A stretch of DNA of 64,000 nt from NCBI GenBank assembly GCA_021793645.1, contig JAJYSJ010000004.1, positions 124,001 through 188,000 of the forward strand, read 5' to 3'. A program made the position numbers and the translations under genes. This stretch comes from Bacillota bacterium (GTDB lineage: Bacteria > Bacillota > Sulfobacillia > JAJZYS01 > JAJYTV01). Shown piece after piece: positions 9,050 through 16,608 of the stretch (position 1 is its first letter; each line of letters begins with the position of its first letter). Below the pieces are notes generated by a model, which worked only from the letters and a program-made list of their open reading frames with translations, did no database searches and had not been told where the DNA came from.

Positions 9050-9305
9050 CGAACTCCTCCTCAGAACGTCGCACGCCTTCCGCCTCGTCAGAGGCGAAAG
9101 GCGCACTTCCGCGGTACCACTCTGCTGCGGGCGCACGCCGCCCGCGCTCTTCCCCGCTCACGGAGGGCCGCCGCCTGCGCCTACTACATTCGGGCAGGGA
9201 CTCTGGAGGGAGTAGGGAGCGCCTGGGCGACCGCTTTGCACCAACCGCGGCTCGCTTTGCACCCAGGAACGCGCCCGCTCTCCGTCATCGCCGCATATCG
9301 ACGCC
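9050..9305 (-). ncRNA. T-box leader (leucine) upstream of leuS
   Basis: On the minus strand the leader contains GAGTGGTACCGCGG at 9109-9122, matching the invariant T-box antiterminator bulge. Farther 5' it has the stem I features GGTTGGTGCAAAGC and a long pairing between the GCGCTCCC and GGGAGTAGGG regions. It is followed by a 13-bp hairpin at 9073-9104 and then the leuS SD. T-boxes bind uncharged tRNA and switch between antiterminator and terminator folds. A CTC specifier would fit leucine, but I could not place the specifier loop with certainty. No U-tract follows the hairpin. Confidence 0.8.
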
Positions 9306-9346
9306 ATTTTATGCCGTCGGCTGGGACATGGTCAAGGAACGGGGCT

Positions 9347-10522
9347 CTAGCCGAGAGCGTTCAGTCCGGTGATGTCCCGACCGACGATCAGGGTATGGAT
9401 CTCGTAGGTGCCCTCGTAGGTGTCGACGGTCTCCAGGTTCGCGGAGTGGCGCATTGCCTTGTATTCCACCGTAATGCCGTTGCCGCCGAGGACTTCCCGC
9501 CCCATTCGGGCGACCTCGAGGGCGGCGCGCACGTTGTCGCGCTTCGCGAGCGAGACCTGGGCGTAGGTGTAGGTGCCCTCCTGCTTGAGCTGCGCCAATC
9601 GCAGCGCGACCAGCTGAGAGCGGGAAATCAGCGAGAGCATGTCGACGAGGCGCTCTTGCATTAGCTGCGTCTGGGCTATCGGGCGCTGGAAGGCGATGCG
9701 GTCCTTCGCGTAGGCGAGTGCCTCGTTGAAGCAGTCCATCGCCGCCCCGACGGCACCGCAGGCGATGCCGAACCGCGCCTGCGTGAGGCAGGAGAGCGGT
9801 GCCCCGAGGCTCTTTGCTTCCGGCAGGCGCATCTCCTCACCGATCTCCACATCCTCGAGGATGATGTCGCCGGTTACCGATGCGCGCATGGAGATCTTGG
9901 TCTCGATCTTTGGCGTGGACATCCCTGGCGTGCCGTTTGGAACGATGAAGCCGCGGATACGCTCTTCCTCATCACGGGCCCAGACGATCGCGATATCCGC
10001 GATCGGGGAGTTGGTGATCCAGCGCTTGGCGCCGTTCAAGACCCAGCCGCTGCTTGTGCGCCGTGCCCGCGTGCGCATCGTGCCGGGGTCTGATCCGGCG
10101 TCGGGCTCGGTGAGGCCGAAGCACCCGATCACTTCACCGCGAGCCATGCGGGGCAGCCAATGCAGGCGCTGTTCCTCGGAGCCGTAGCGGTAGATGGCGT
10201 GCATCGCGAGGCCGCTCTGCACAGACGCGAAGGAGCGTAGACCCGAGTCGCCGCGCTCAAGTTCCTGCATGATCATGCCGTAGGCGATTTGCGAGATGCC
10301 GGCGCCGCCGTACTTCTCCGGCAGAGTCGGCCCGTAGATGCCGAGTTGCGCCATCTTGGCGATCAGGTCGCGCGGAAAGACGCCCTTCAACCAGTTCTCG
10401 CCGATCGTCGGCATCACTTCGGCTTCGACGAAATCGTGCACCATCGTTCGGATCGAACGCTCATCCTCGCTGAGCAGTGCGTCGACCTCGAAGTAGTCGG
10501 GTCCAAGCTGTGAAAGAGACAC
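9347..10522 (-). CDS. Acyl-CoA dehydrogenase, glutaryl-CoA dehydrogenase-like
   Basis: The 391-residue flavoprotein has the acyl-CoA dehydrogenase folds in order. It resembles glutaryl-CoA dehydrogenase most closely: RSFASVQSGLAMHAI (with the arginine that binds the distal carboxylate), CFGLTEPDAGSDP in the FAD-contact region, and E370 in DTYEGTYEIH as catalytic base. Glutaryl-CoA dehydrogenase makes crotonyl-CoA in lysine and tryptophan breakdown. No partner pathway genes flank it, so the substrate is an inference. GTG 10522 follows a GGAAGTGAG site. It is divergent from an IclR regulator that may control it. Confidence 0.85.
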   Translation of the reverse strand: MSLSQLGPDYFEVDALLSEDERSIRTMVHDFVEAEVMPTIGENWLKGVFPRDLIAKMAQLGIYGPTLPEKYGGAGISQIAYGMIMQELERGDSGLRSFASVQSGLAMHAIYRYGSEEQRLHWLPRMARGEVIGCFGLTEPDAGSDPGTMRTRARRTSSGWVLNGAKRWITNSPIADIAIVWARDEEERIRGFIVPNGTPGMSTPKIETKISMRASVTGDIILEDVEIGEEMRLPEAKSLGAPLSCLTQARFGIACGAVGAAMDCFNEALAYAKDRIAFQRPIAQTQLMQERLVDMLSLISRSQLVALRLAQLKQEGTYTYAQVSLAKRDNVRAALEVARMGREVLGGNGITVEYKAMRHSANLETVDTYEGTYEIHTLIVGRDITGLNALG

Positions 10523-10651
10523 GGGCTCACTTCCATTCCCTAACGACTAGCCTAGTTGTACCACAGGGAGATATGAAGAGTCCATGAAGTAGGCCTGTCT
10601 GCTTGCCATGGACACATAGCATATCGCACAATGAAACGCGGAGGGGATCAA

Positions 10652-11404
10652 ATGGACGCACCTCTGCGCAGCGTTCAACGCGCGATGCAACTCCTCGAAG
10701 CGCTCGGCAGGGCGCAAGAGCCCCGACCTCTGCATGCGCTGAGCGACGAGCTTGGCCTCGGCAAGGCGACCGTGCGCCGGTTCCTGCTGACCTTGCAGGG
10801 GCTGGGCTACGTCGTGCGCGATGCGCGCGGAGCGTACAGGCTGTCAGGACGCATCGAAGAGATCGCACGTCTCCAGCAGCCAAGTGCCGACGATGGAGTG
10901 CGACTTGCCCTGCGGGAGCTGTCGCAGGAGGCGCAGGTAGCCGCTAGCATCTCCCGCCTTGAGGGTTCGGACGTGGTCTATCTCTACCGCGAACCTCCCG
11001 GCGTCGTCGCTGGCGTCGCACTGGGAGAGGGCGCGCGCCTGCCGGCCCACGCGACCGCGATCGGAAAGGTCCTTCTGGCTCACCGGCCGGCTGCGGAGAT
11101 GTTGGAGCGCTACCCGGACGGCGTGCTGCCGGCCTACACGGAGCGAACGATCACGGAGCTGCCGCTTCTGCTTGGTGCCTTGCAGGAGATCCGCCGCCAG
11201 GGCTGGGCGCTCTCCGACGGCGAGATGGAGGCAGGCCTGTGCGCAGCCGCCGTCCCTGTCTACGGGACGGATGGCAGGCTGTTGTGCGCTTTAAACGCCT
11301 CGGCGTCCGGCGGCAGCCGGGCGCGCGAGGCGTTCGTGACAGATATCGTGCCCGCGCTGCTGAAGTACGCGAAGCGGTTTGGGGAACTGATGGCCGAAGG
11401 CTAG
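10652..11404 (+). CDS. IclR-family transcriptional regulator
   Basis: The 250-residue protein has an N-terminal winged HTH (RSVQRAMQLLEALG to GKATVRRFLLTLQGLGYV) and a C-terminal IclR effector domain with LPAHATAIGKVLLAH and GEMEAGLCAAAVPVY. Such proteins sense small organic acids or acyl compounds. ATG 10652 is preceded by GGAGGGG at six bases, better than the upstream ATG 10631. It is divergent from the acyl-CoA dehydrogenase gene, which suggests local control, and its end overlaps the convergent DUF1670-like gene by four bases. Confidence 0.9.
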   Translation: MDAPLRSVQRAMQLLEALGRAQEPRPLHALSDELGLGKATVRRFLLTLQGLGYVVRDARGAYRLSGRIEEIARLQQPSADDGVRLALRELSQEAQVAASISRLEGSDVVYLYREPPGVVAGVALGEGARLPAHATAIGKVLLAHRPAAEMLERYPDGVLPAYTERTITELPLLLGALQEIRRQGWALSDGEMEAGLCAAAVPVYGTDGRLLCALNASASGGSRAREAFVTDIVPALLKYAKRFGELMAEG

Positions 11405-12666
11405 TCGCCCGCAGCCGTCACGCCTTGAACGCGGACCATGCGGCGCACTGCGGTGGGACGCGCGCCGATGTTCCAGACGCGGCCGCGCGTTGGCACGAAG
11501 CTGCCCTCGTGCGCGGCGATCTTCCGGCGGATGGCTGCAGTGTGCATGCCCATCAGCAGGCCGAGGTCCGGCAGTGAGAGCAGGGCGGACTGGTTCCATG
11601 CCTCGTTGGTGAAGCGCCGAATCCGACCGAACTTCAGTTCGAAGACGCGGCGCCGAGAGGCGCCGCGATAGCCGGCGAGCGCATCCTCCTGCGTGAAGAA
11701 TTGCAGGCGCACAGGGACGATGCGGGCGGACCGCATTCGCGCTCCGGCGCCTTCTTCGGCGGCCATCGCATAGAAGAGCAATTCGCCCTCGCCCAGGCTG
11801 CGCAGTCCAAGTTCCTCGACGGTCGCGCCCAGCCACTCGAGGTATCGCTGGCCCTGCGCCGGCGAAAAGGCGCGGTTGTCCGCAGGATCCCGGTGTGCGC
11901 CGAACGCATCGCGCATCAGTTCCTGCATCAGGCCTGCCATGTGGTCGCCCTGCTGTGCGTAGCGCGCGAGCGCCTGCAGCTGTTCCGTCTCCACGAGCGA
12001 GAACCCCATGACCGGTCCGGCCGCTAGCGGATGGATCGCTGCCTGGGCGAAACGCCGCAGGATACGGCGCCACGCTCCCTCCGAGATGCCGAGCAGTGCA
12101 CGCTCCGAATCCACGCTGCCCTGCTCCAGGTACCGGCGGACCAGCCAGGGTTCTAGTGCCAGGTGCTGTGCGTTTGGCTGGGGACCGCCCACGTGCGGCA
12201 GCCAGATGCCCATTTCACGGACCGGCTTGAGCCGGTGTTCCAGTGCGGTCGGGGTCAGATTGGCCCAGGCCGCAAGCTCGGTCAGGGACGCATAGCCGCC
12301 CTGGCGATAGATCTCGTAGATCCAGCGCGTCAGGCGCCTCCTCTGCATGACTGCGAGGCCGTACTCCTGCCAGACCTCCGCATCCTCGTCAACGTCGACG
12401 GCCGTGATCTGGCAGATGCGCCGGCGCAGCGGCGCATAGCGCCGCGAGGAGGTCGCGGGCACAGACATGCGCACGCACCCCGGCAGGGTGATCCCTTGCA
12501 CCAGGCCCATCCAGGCGAGGCTCTCCTCCGCAATCTCTTCCGCAGCCCGCGCCGCTTGACCGAACTGCTTGCGCAGTTCCCGTACGAGCAGCGCCCTAGC
12601 GCTCTTCGGGCGTACCCATTGCGTGGCATGCTGCACCTTGTTCCGATCGCCGCCGATGTTCTCCAC
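11401..12666 (-). CDS. DUF1670-like protein of unknown function
   Basis: This 421-residue protein is soluble and basic. It contains a helical segment like a helix-turn-helix (SLTELAAWANLTPTALEHRL, about residues 126-145), a second one near SLPDLGLLMGMHTAAIRRKI, and ends VWNIGARPTAVRRM. From memory this resembles the DUF1670 family of Firmicutes, often near mobile or replication-related genes, but I cannot confirm it by search. The GTG start at 12666 follows GGAGGTGCGG. The two HTH-like segments suggest DNA binding; the role is unknown. Confidence 0.6.
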   Translation of the reverse strand: MENIGGDRNKVQHATQWVRPKSARALLVRELRKQFGQAARAAEEIAEESLAWMGLVQGITLPGCVRMSVPATSSRRYAPLRRRICQITAVDVDEDAEVWQEYGLAVMQRRRLTRWIYEIYRQGGYASLTELAAWANLTPTALEHRLKPVREMGIWLPHVGGPQPNAQHLALEPWLVRRYLEQGSVDSERALLGISEGAWRRILRRFAQAAIHPLAAGPVMGFSLVETEQLQALARYAQQGDHMAGLMQELMRDAFGAHRDPADNRAFSPAQGQRYLEWLGATVEELGLRSLGEGELLFYAMAAEEGAGARMRSARIVPVRLQFFTQEDALAGYRGASRRRVFELKFGRIRRFTNEAWNQSALLSLPDLGLLMGMHTAAIRRKIAAHEGSFVPTRGRVWNIGARPTAVRRMVRVQGVTAAGD

Positions 12667-12909
12667 TTACCGCACCTCCAAGGGACCTCAAGCGCGTTAC
12701 ATCCAGCAGGCGCAATGTGAACCAGATCACAAGGCATAGATCAAGTGTCCGGCTCGCATCTGCGCCAGCAGAGGAAATGTGCCTACATTCACAAGATACC
12801 ACCAAGCACTGACGTTTGACAGGTGCAAAGGCGCGGATATCGGTTAAAGTTAGGGAAATCACCCAATGAGGGCGCAGGCCTGTTCGAGGATTTAGCGGAG
12901 GTGTCTTGC

Positions 12910-13092
12910 TTGCAGGATCGGCACTGCTGCGCCACGTGCCTCCACATCGAAGCCCAGCGCAGGAAGGACGGAAGCGTCATCTTCCGCTGCAGCAGGCTTG
13001 GCTACGAGACGAGACCCGGGTGGAGATTCGACTGCTGGCAGGAACGCCCAGAGCGCCAGCCCATGCGACGCGACCCAGCCGGGGACGCTTGA
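12910..13092 (+). CDS. Small cysteine-rich protein, zinc-ribbon-like
   Basis: A TTG at 12910 follows GGAGGTG by six bases and opens a 60-residue protein. It contains CCATCLH, FRCSRLGYET and FDCW, spaced C-C-x2-C-x17-C-x14-C, which looks like a small metal-binding fold. I recall similar short proteins with a CSRLG-x-x-T-x-P ending in Firmicutes but know no function. Starts further upstream (GTG 12823 or 12901) lack a usable SD. A TTGACA at 12816-12821 could be its -35, with no good -10. It ends before a strong bidirectional terminator. Confidence 0.6.
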   Translation: MQDRHCCATCLHIEAQRRKDGSVIFRCSRLGYETRPGWRFDCWQERPERQPMRRDPAGDA

Positions 13093-13112
13093 GGCGGTGC
13101 GGCCGGCAAAGC

Positions 13113-13147
13113 GCAGGCGGGGAGGCCTCAGGGCCTCCCCGCCTGCG
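13113..13147. terminator. Bidirectional terminator
   Basis: GCAGGCGGGGAGGCC pairs over its full length with GGGCCTCCCCGCCTGC around TCA. It lies between the convergent small Cys-rich gene and the NCS1 permease gene. Confidence 0.7.
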
Positions 13148-13157
13148 GACGATCTTG

Positions 13158-14540
13158 TCAGGCGCTCATGCTGCGTGACACACTGGCTCGGCTTCGTGCC
13201 GTCCAGAGGTAGATGCCGCCGGCGAAAATGAGACCGAAGATCCAGGAGATGTCGGCACCGCCCATCGCCTTGGCGAACGGTCCCTCGTAGAGGGAAGAAT
13301 CGATGAACGGAATCTCGACGAGCACGCCGATCACGAACGCGAGGAGGGCAAGCCAGTTGGCCTTACCGTACCCGGCGGGCCGTAGGAATGCTTCGGGGTC
13401 GTACTGCCCACGGCGCACGAGGTAGAAGTCGGTGAGGTTGATGGCCGTCCAGGGGACGGCGAAGTAGGTCAGGAAGACGATGAAGTTGTTCAGGCTCGAG
13501 TTGAAGTTTCCTTCAGCGATGATCGCGACGATGATGCCGACGACGGCGAACAGTGCGATCATCGTCAGGCGGCGGCCTGTGGAAGGCCTGCCCTTGGTGA
13601 ACGTACCGAAGACCGTGTCGGTCGTCAGCATGCCGCCGTAGACATTCAGCACGTTGGCCGCGACGATGCCGAGCAAGATGATGATCATCATCAGCCAGCC
13701 AAGTCCGCCAGCGATGCTGTTGATCATGTCGGGCGTCGACAGCTTCGAACTGATTTCTGTCAGGACGGCGCCGATGATCATCATCCAGACCGACGCGATG
13801 ACCGTTCCCCAGAACGTCATGTTGAAGGTGGAGCTTACGCCTGCCTCCTTCGGCAGGTAACGGGAGTAGTCGGAGACGTATGGGGCGTAGGTGATCTGCC
13901 AGGTGACGGCGAGCGTCACGCCGGCGACGAAGTCCGCGAGGCTGAACCCGCTGAAGCCCCAGACGCTGTGCGGCACCTGTCCGCTCACTGCGACCGCCAC
14001 CGTAAACACGACGAAGGCAACGAGGAAGACCAGCGATACATAGCGCTGATAGGCGTGGATCAGGTCGTAGCCGAAGACTGCCATCAGTGCGGTGACGATG
14101 CCGAGCAGCACGATGCCGATCGTTACGGACCCCGTGCTCGCGTGCATGCCCACGAGACTCGTGAGCGACTGCCCGCCCAGAACGGAACTGAGCGCGAAGA
14201 AGCCGAGGTACATGATCACAGCGAGCGCCAGTGGAAGCAGCGCGCCGTAGTAGCCGAACTGGGCACGCGACTGGATCATCTGCGGGACGCCGATGATCGG
14301 CCCCTGTGCGCTGTGGTACGCCATGAACACCGCACCGATCAGGTTGCCGAGGATGATGGCAATGATGGACCAGACAAGCGGCAGCCCGATAAAGACGTAG
14401 ACGGCCCCGAGCGCGATGGTGGTTACCTGCATGTTGGCGGAGAACCATAGCGTGAAAAGATCCCTCGGATTTCCGTGTCGTTCGGAGAGGGGAATCGGCT
14501 CAACGGAGTGGGTCTCGGTCTTCCAAACCGACAACTGCAC
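13158..14540 (-). CDS. NCS1-family nucleobase/cation symporter (cytosine/purine permease)
   Basis: The 460-residue protein has about 12 membrane segments. It carries NCS1 hallmarks: RDLFTLWFSANMQVTT before the first helix, then GPIIGVPQMIQSRAQFGYYG, and DYSRYLPKE in the middle loop. The family imports purines, cytosine, allantoin or related rings with H+ or Na+. GTG 14540 is preceded by AAGGAGGCTTG, which excludes longer starts. The leader (14541-14754) contains a CGCCCGC/GCGGGCG hairpin near 14619-14637, but no known riboswitch was recognised. Confidence 0.85.
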   Translation of the reverse strand: MQLSVWKTETHSVEPIPLSERHGNPRDLFTLWFSANMQVTTIALGAVYVFIGLPLVWSIIAIILGNLIGAVFMAYHSAQGPIIGVPQMIQSRAQFGYYGALLPLALAVIMYLGFFALSSVLGGQSLTSLVGMHASTGSVTIGIVLLGIVTALMAVFGYDLIHAYQRYVSLVFLVAFVVFTVAVAVSGQVPHSVWGFSGFSLADFVAGVTLAVTWQITYAPYVSDYSRYLPKEAGVSSTFNMTFWGTVIASVWMMIIGAVLTEISSKLSTPDMINSIAGGLGWLMMIIILLGIVAANVLNVYGGMLTTDTVFGTFTKGRPSTGRRLTMIALFAVVGIIVAIIAEGNFNSSLNNFIVFLTYFAVPWTAINLTDFYLVRRGQYDPEAFLRPAGYGKANWLALLAFVIGVLVEIPFIDSSLYEGPFAKAMGGADISWIFGLIFAGGIYLWTARSRASVSRSMSA

Positions 14541-14705
14541 CAAGCCTCCTTCTTCAAAGAAAGAACCGGCATCAGACTTGGACGACGCTGCGGACCTTGC
14601 GATTCTCCTTCCCTGCGCCCGCACTTTCGCGGGCGAATGTGATATGTCGGTTCGCTGCCGCAGAGGCCGATCCTCTATGGGGGGCCACTTGGACGCAGAA
14701 TGTAA

Positions 14706-14721
14706 ATACCCTTAAGGGTAT
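14706..14721. promoter_or_regulatory. CsoR/CstR-like operator over the -10 of the DUF2892 gene
   Basis: ATACCCTTAAGGGTAT is a perfect 16-bp palindrome. Its right edge overlaps TATAAT at 14719-14724, the probable -10. CsoR-family repressors bind pseudo-palindromes of this shape, and a CsoR-family gene lies at 32936. Repressor binding here would block the promoter (inference). No good -35 was found. Confidence 0.65.
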
Positions 14722-14754
14722 AATGAAGACATCCTTTGGACGGGGGGGACATCC

Positions 14755-14958
14755 ATGCAGCCGAACGTCGGCTCCGTAGATCGCTGGATCCGCATCCTTC
14801 TTGGCGTGGTCTTCGCAGTGCTGGCTCTGCTGGGCGTAGGTGGCGTCGCAGGCATCATTATTTTCGCGATCCTTGCCATTGCCGCACTCGCTACCGGCAT
14901 TACACAGCGCTGCTCGCTGTACGCACCGTTTCACATCAACACTCGCCCGAAGCTCTGA
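14755..14958 (+). CDS. DUF2892 (YgaP-type) small membrane protein
   Basis: The 67-residue protein begins QPNVGSVDRWIRILLGV and has two adjacent membrane helices, ending with RCSLYAPFHINT. This is the DUF2892 layout, found as the membrane anchor of YgaP rhodaneses and as stand-alone proteins near sulfur-transfer genes. The single Cys lies in the conserved C-terminal loop. The SD is the G-rich GGGGGGGA. The palindromic operator at 14706 and a terminator shared with the convergent disulfide oxidoreductase suggest a role in sulfane-sulfur or thiol stress (inference). Confidence 0.82.
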   Translation: MQPNVGSVDRWIRILLGVVFAVLALLGVGGVAGIIIFAILAIAALATGITQRCSLYAPFHINTRPKL

Positions 14959-14963
14959 ACGAC

Positions 14964-15006
14964 AAAGAGAAGCCCCGCCGGAATCCATCCGGCGGGGCCT
15001 CTCTTT
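14964..15006. terminator. Bidirectional intrinsic terminator
   Basis: AAAGAGAAGCCCCGCCGG pairs with CCGGCGGGGCCTCTCTTT around AATCCAT. A-rich and T-rich flanks make it functional on both strands for the converging DUF2892 and disulfide oxidoreductase genes. Confidence 0.85.
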
Positions 15007-15012
15007 GCGTTC

Positions 15013-15648
15013 TCAGTCGCCTTGCACGGCCGCCTTGATCGCGTTCACCAGGTGTTCTTCGGGCACGGCGCCTTCGACGGAACTAACGCCGTCGTTGATG
15101 ACTGTCTTGGGCACGCCGCGCACGCGGTGCTTGCGCGTCAGGTCCATGAACTCGTTCGCGTCGACCATGTCGGCGATGACGTGCGGGCTGTACATCGCCA
15201 TCTGATGTGCCAGGCGTACCGCCCGGGGGCAGTACGGTCAGGTGGGGGTCGTGAAGACCTGCAGATGCACGTCCTCGGTGAGGCTCTCCAGGTAACGCTT
15301 CGTCGCGTCGGAAAGCTCGATGTGGTCTTGCGAAAGGTCCAGGATGTCCTGGATCAGGACCCCGAACTCATGGCCAGCTGGCGCACCGACGAAGCGGGCG
15401 CGGGAATAGCCTTGCGGCCCACCCAGTGCGATCGCCGGCAGGAGGTCTGCACTGAGGCCGAACTCCCCTGCCTGCGCAGCCGATGCGCGGCGGTAGCGTA
15501 CGGAGTCGCTAAGTTCCACGATCTCCTGGAGCAGCGTATGCAGCTCCGACTCGCCGCCGTCGTCGACCAGCACCATCTCGATCGGTTCCTTGAGCCCCCC
15601 GAACATCTCCTGTACCTGCTGTGCAACGTTCTTCGGCAAAATAGGCAA
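15013..15648 (-). CDS. Protein disulfide oxidoreductase (glutaredoxin-like), candidate selenoprotein with UPYC active site
   Basis: Read through one in-frame TGA (15238-15240), this gene encodes 211 residues in two thioredoxin folds, the layout and length of archaeal/bacterial PDO proteins. The N-terminal fold has no CxxC. The C-terminal fold reads VFTTPT-(TGA)-PYCPRAVRLAHQ, where PDO homologues have TPTCPYCPLAVRMAHK, so TGA replaces exactly the nucleophilic cysteine (residue 137) and Cys140 remains. The cis-proline is present in RGVPKTVINDG. A stem-loop starts right after the TGA. I infer selenocysteine insertion; a nonsense mutation or sequencing error is the alternative. TTG 15648 follows AAAGGTGA. 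A promoter with an embedded operator lies upstream. Confidence 0.8.
15210..15236 (-). promoter_or_regulatory. Candidate bacterial SECIS stem-loop after the TGA codon
   Basis: Two alternative folds begin within the first bases after the TGA. One is a 9-bp stem, CGTACTGCC with GGCGGTACG, at 15215-15236. The other is CCGGGCG with CGCCTGG closing a GTA loop at 15210-15226. The second puts its apical loop 18 bases from the TGA and starts the loop with G, as described for bacterial SECIS elements. The fold was judged by eye, without energy calculation. Confidence 0.5.
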
Positions 15649-15744
15649 CGCGTCTCACCTTTCATCCCCGGGCGCGGCGCGGTTCTCGCGATGCACCCCA
15701 AAGTTCCCAGCGCGGCACGGCGCGGGGCGCGTGCCGACGCCCAG

Positions 15745-15778
15745 ATACTAGTATAGGTATACGGCGCACCTAGTGCAA
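15745..15778 (-). promoter_or_regulatory. Promoter with CsoR/CstR-like operator for the disulfide oxidoreductase gene
   Basis: On the minus strand TTGCAC (15773-15778) and TATACT (15750-15755) are 17 bases apart, a good sigma-A promoter. The -10 lies inside ATACCTATACTAGTAT (15745-15760), which has the same ATAC-N8-GTAT frame as the palindrome before the DUF2892 gene. A repressor bound there would occlude the -10. Confidence 0.65.
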
Positions 15779-15870
15779 GAAGCCGAAAGTAGCCTGCCGC
15801 ACAGGGGCTGTCCGCATTCCGGAAAAGCTTCGCAGCCCAGCCTTTAGCTGAGCTGCGCGGTGCGCAAAGG

Positions 15871-16461
15871 TTACTGGTTGGTGCCGAACTCGTCGACGAC
15901 CTTTCCGCCGGACTCCACGAAGTTTGCGACGGCAGCGTGCGGCGCGTGCAGGCTGGGTGGCAGGCTGAGCACCGAGACGACCGTGTAGTCTCCTATCGGG
16001 ACCGCGATGCCGCCTTTCTTCAGTTGTGCGCTCGTCTCATGGCGTACACGAAACCCAATGACCGGCAGCGGCACTGTACCGACCTTCGCCGCTGCGAGTG
16101 GGTGCAAGGCGGTGGAGCTGCTTTTCAGTCCGAAGTCTGATGCATGGGCGGCGATGTCCGCGATGTCCTTGTAGACGTGCAGCGCATGTGCAGAACTCCG
16201 GCCGGAGACGACCCAGGTCGGCTTCTTGCCCCTGGCGGCGATGGCGAAGAGATATGCTGGTGCTCCGAGGCCGCTGCGCTCTGCAGACGGCAAATAGCCC
16301 TCCAGCGAATCTGCTGCGATGGGATACGAGAGGACCTTGGTCCCATGGGCGACGGTCTGCAGTGCAATGTTTTCGGCTGTGCTCGGACCACTCGGTGATC
16401 CGCAGCCGGCCAGGAGCAGTGCAGTGATGGCGGCAAGTGGCAGGCTACGGTGCAAACGCAA
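15871..16461 (-). CDS. Putative lipoprotein of unknown function
   Basis: The 196-residue product starts with a short basic N terminus, a hydrophobic core and the lipobox LLLAGC, so it is predicted to be lipidated and anchored outside the membrane. The mature part has no family I recognise. It contains two repeated-looking segments, SSAHALHVYKDIADIAAH and KSSSTALHPLAAAKVG, which may be chance. TTG 16461 is chosen because AAGGAGG lies ten bases upstream. It is divergent from a DNA methyltransferase gene. Confidence 0.65.
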   Translation of the reverse strand: MRLHRSLPLAAITALLLAGCGSPSGPSTAENIALQTVAHGTKVLSYPIAADSLEGYLPSAERSGLGAPAYLFAIAARGKKPTWVVSGRSSAHALHVYKDIADIAAHASDFGLKSSSTALHPLAAAKVGTVPLPVIGFRVRHETSAQLKKGGIAVPIGDYTVVSVLSLPPSLHAPHAAVANFVESGGKVVDEFGTNQ

Positions 16462-16608
16462 AGCGAACCGGCCTCCTTGGGACTTCTTTCGACTTGGCCC
16501 ATTCGATTCAGTGGGCCTGCTTCCCTTTTGGCTCACCGAGCAGATGCTGGCAGGAGAAGGCCGCAGCCGGCTGGAACGATCGAGACACATCTTTGTGGAG
16601 GCGACACC

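Noticed and set aside
14541-14754. Riboswitch in the NCS1 permease leader
   Set aside because: Only one simple hairpin was found; no conserved purine, guanidine, preQ1 or TPP riboswitch core is present.
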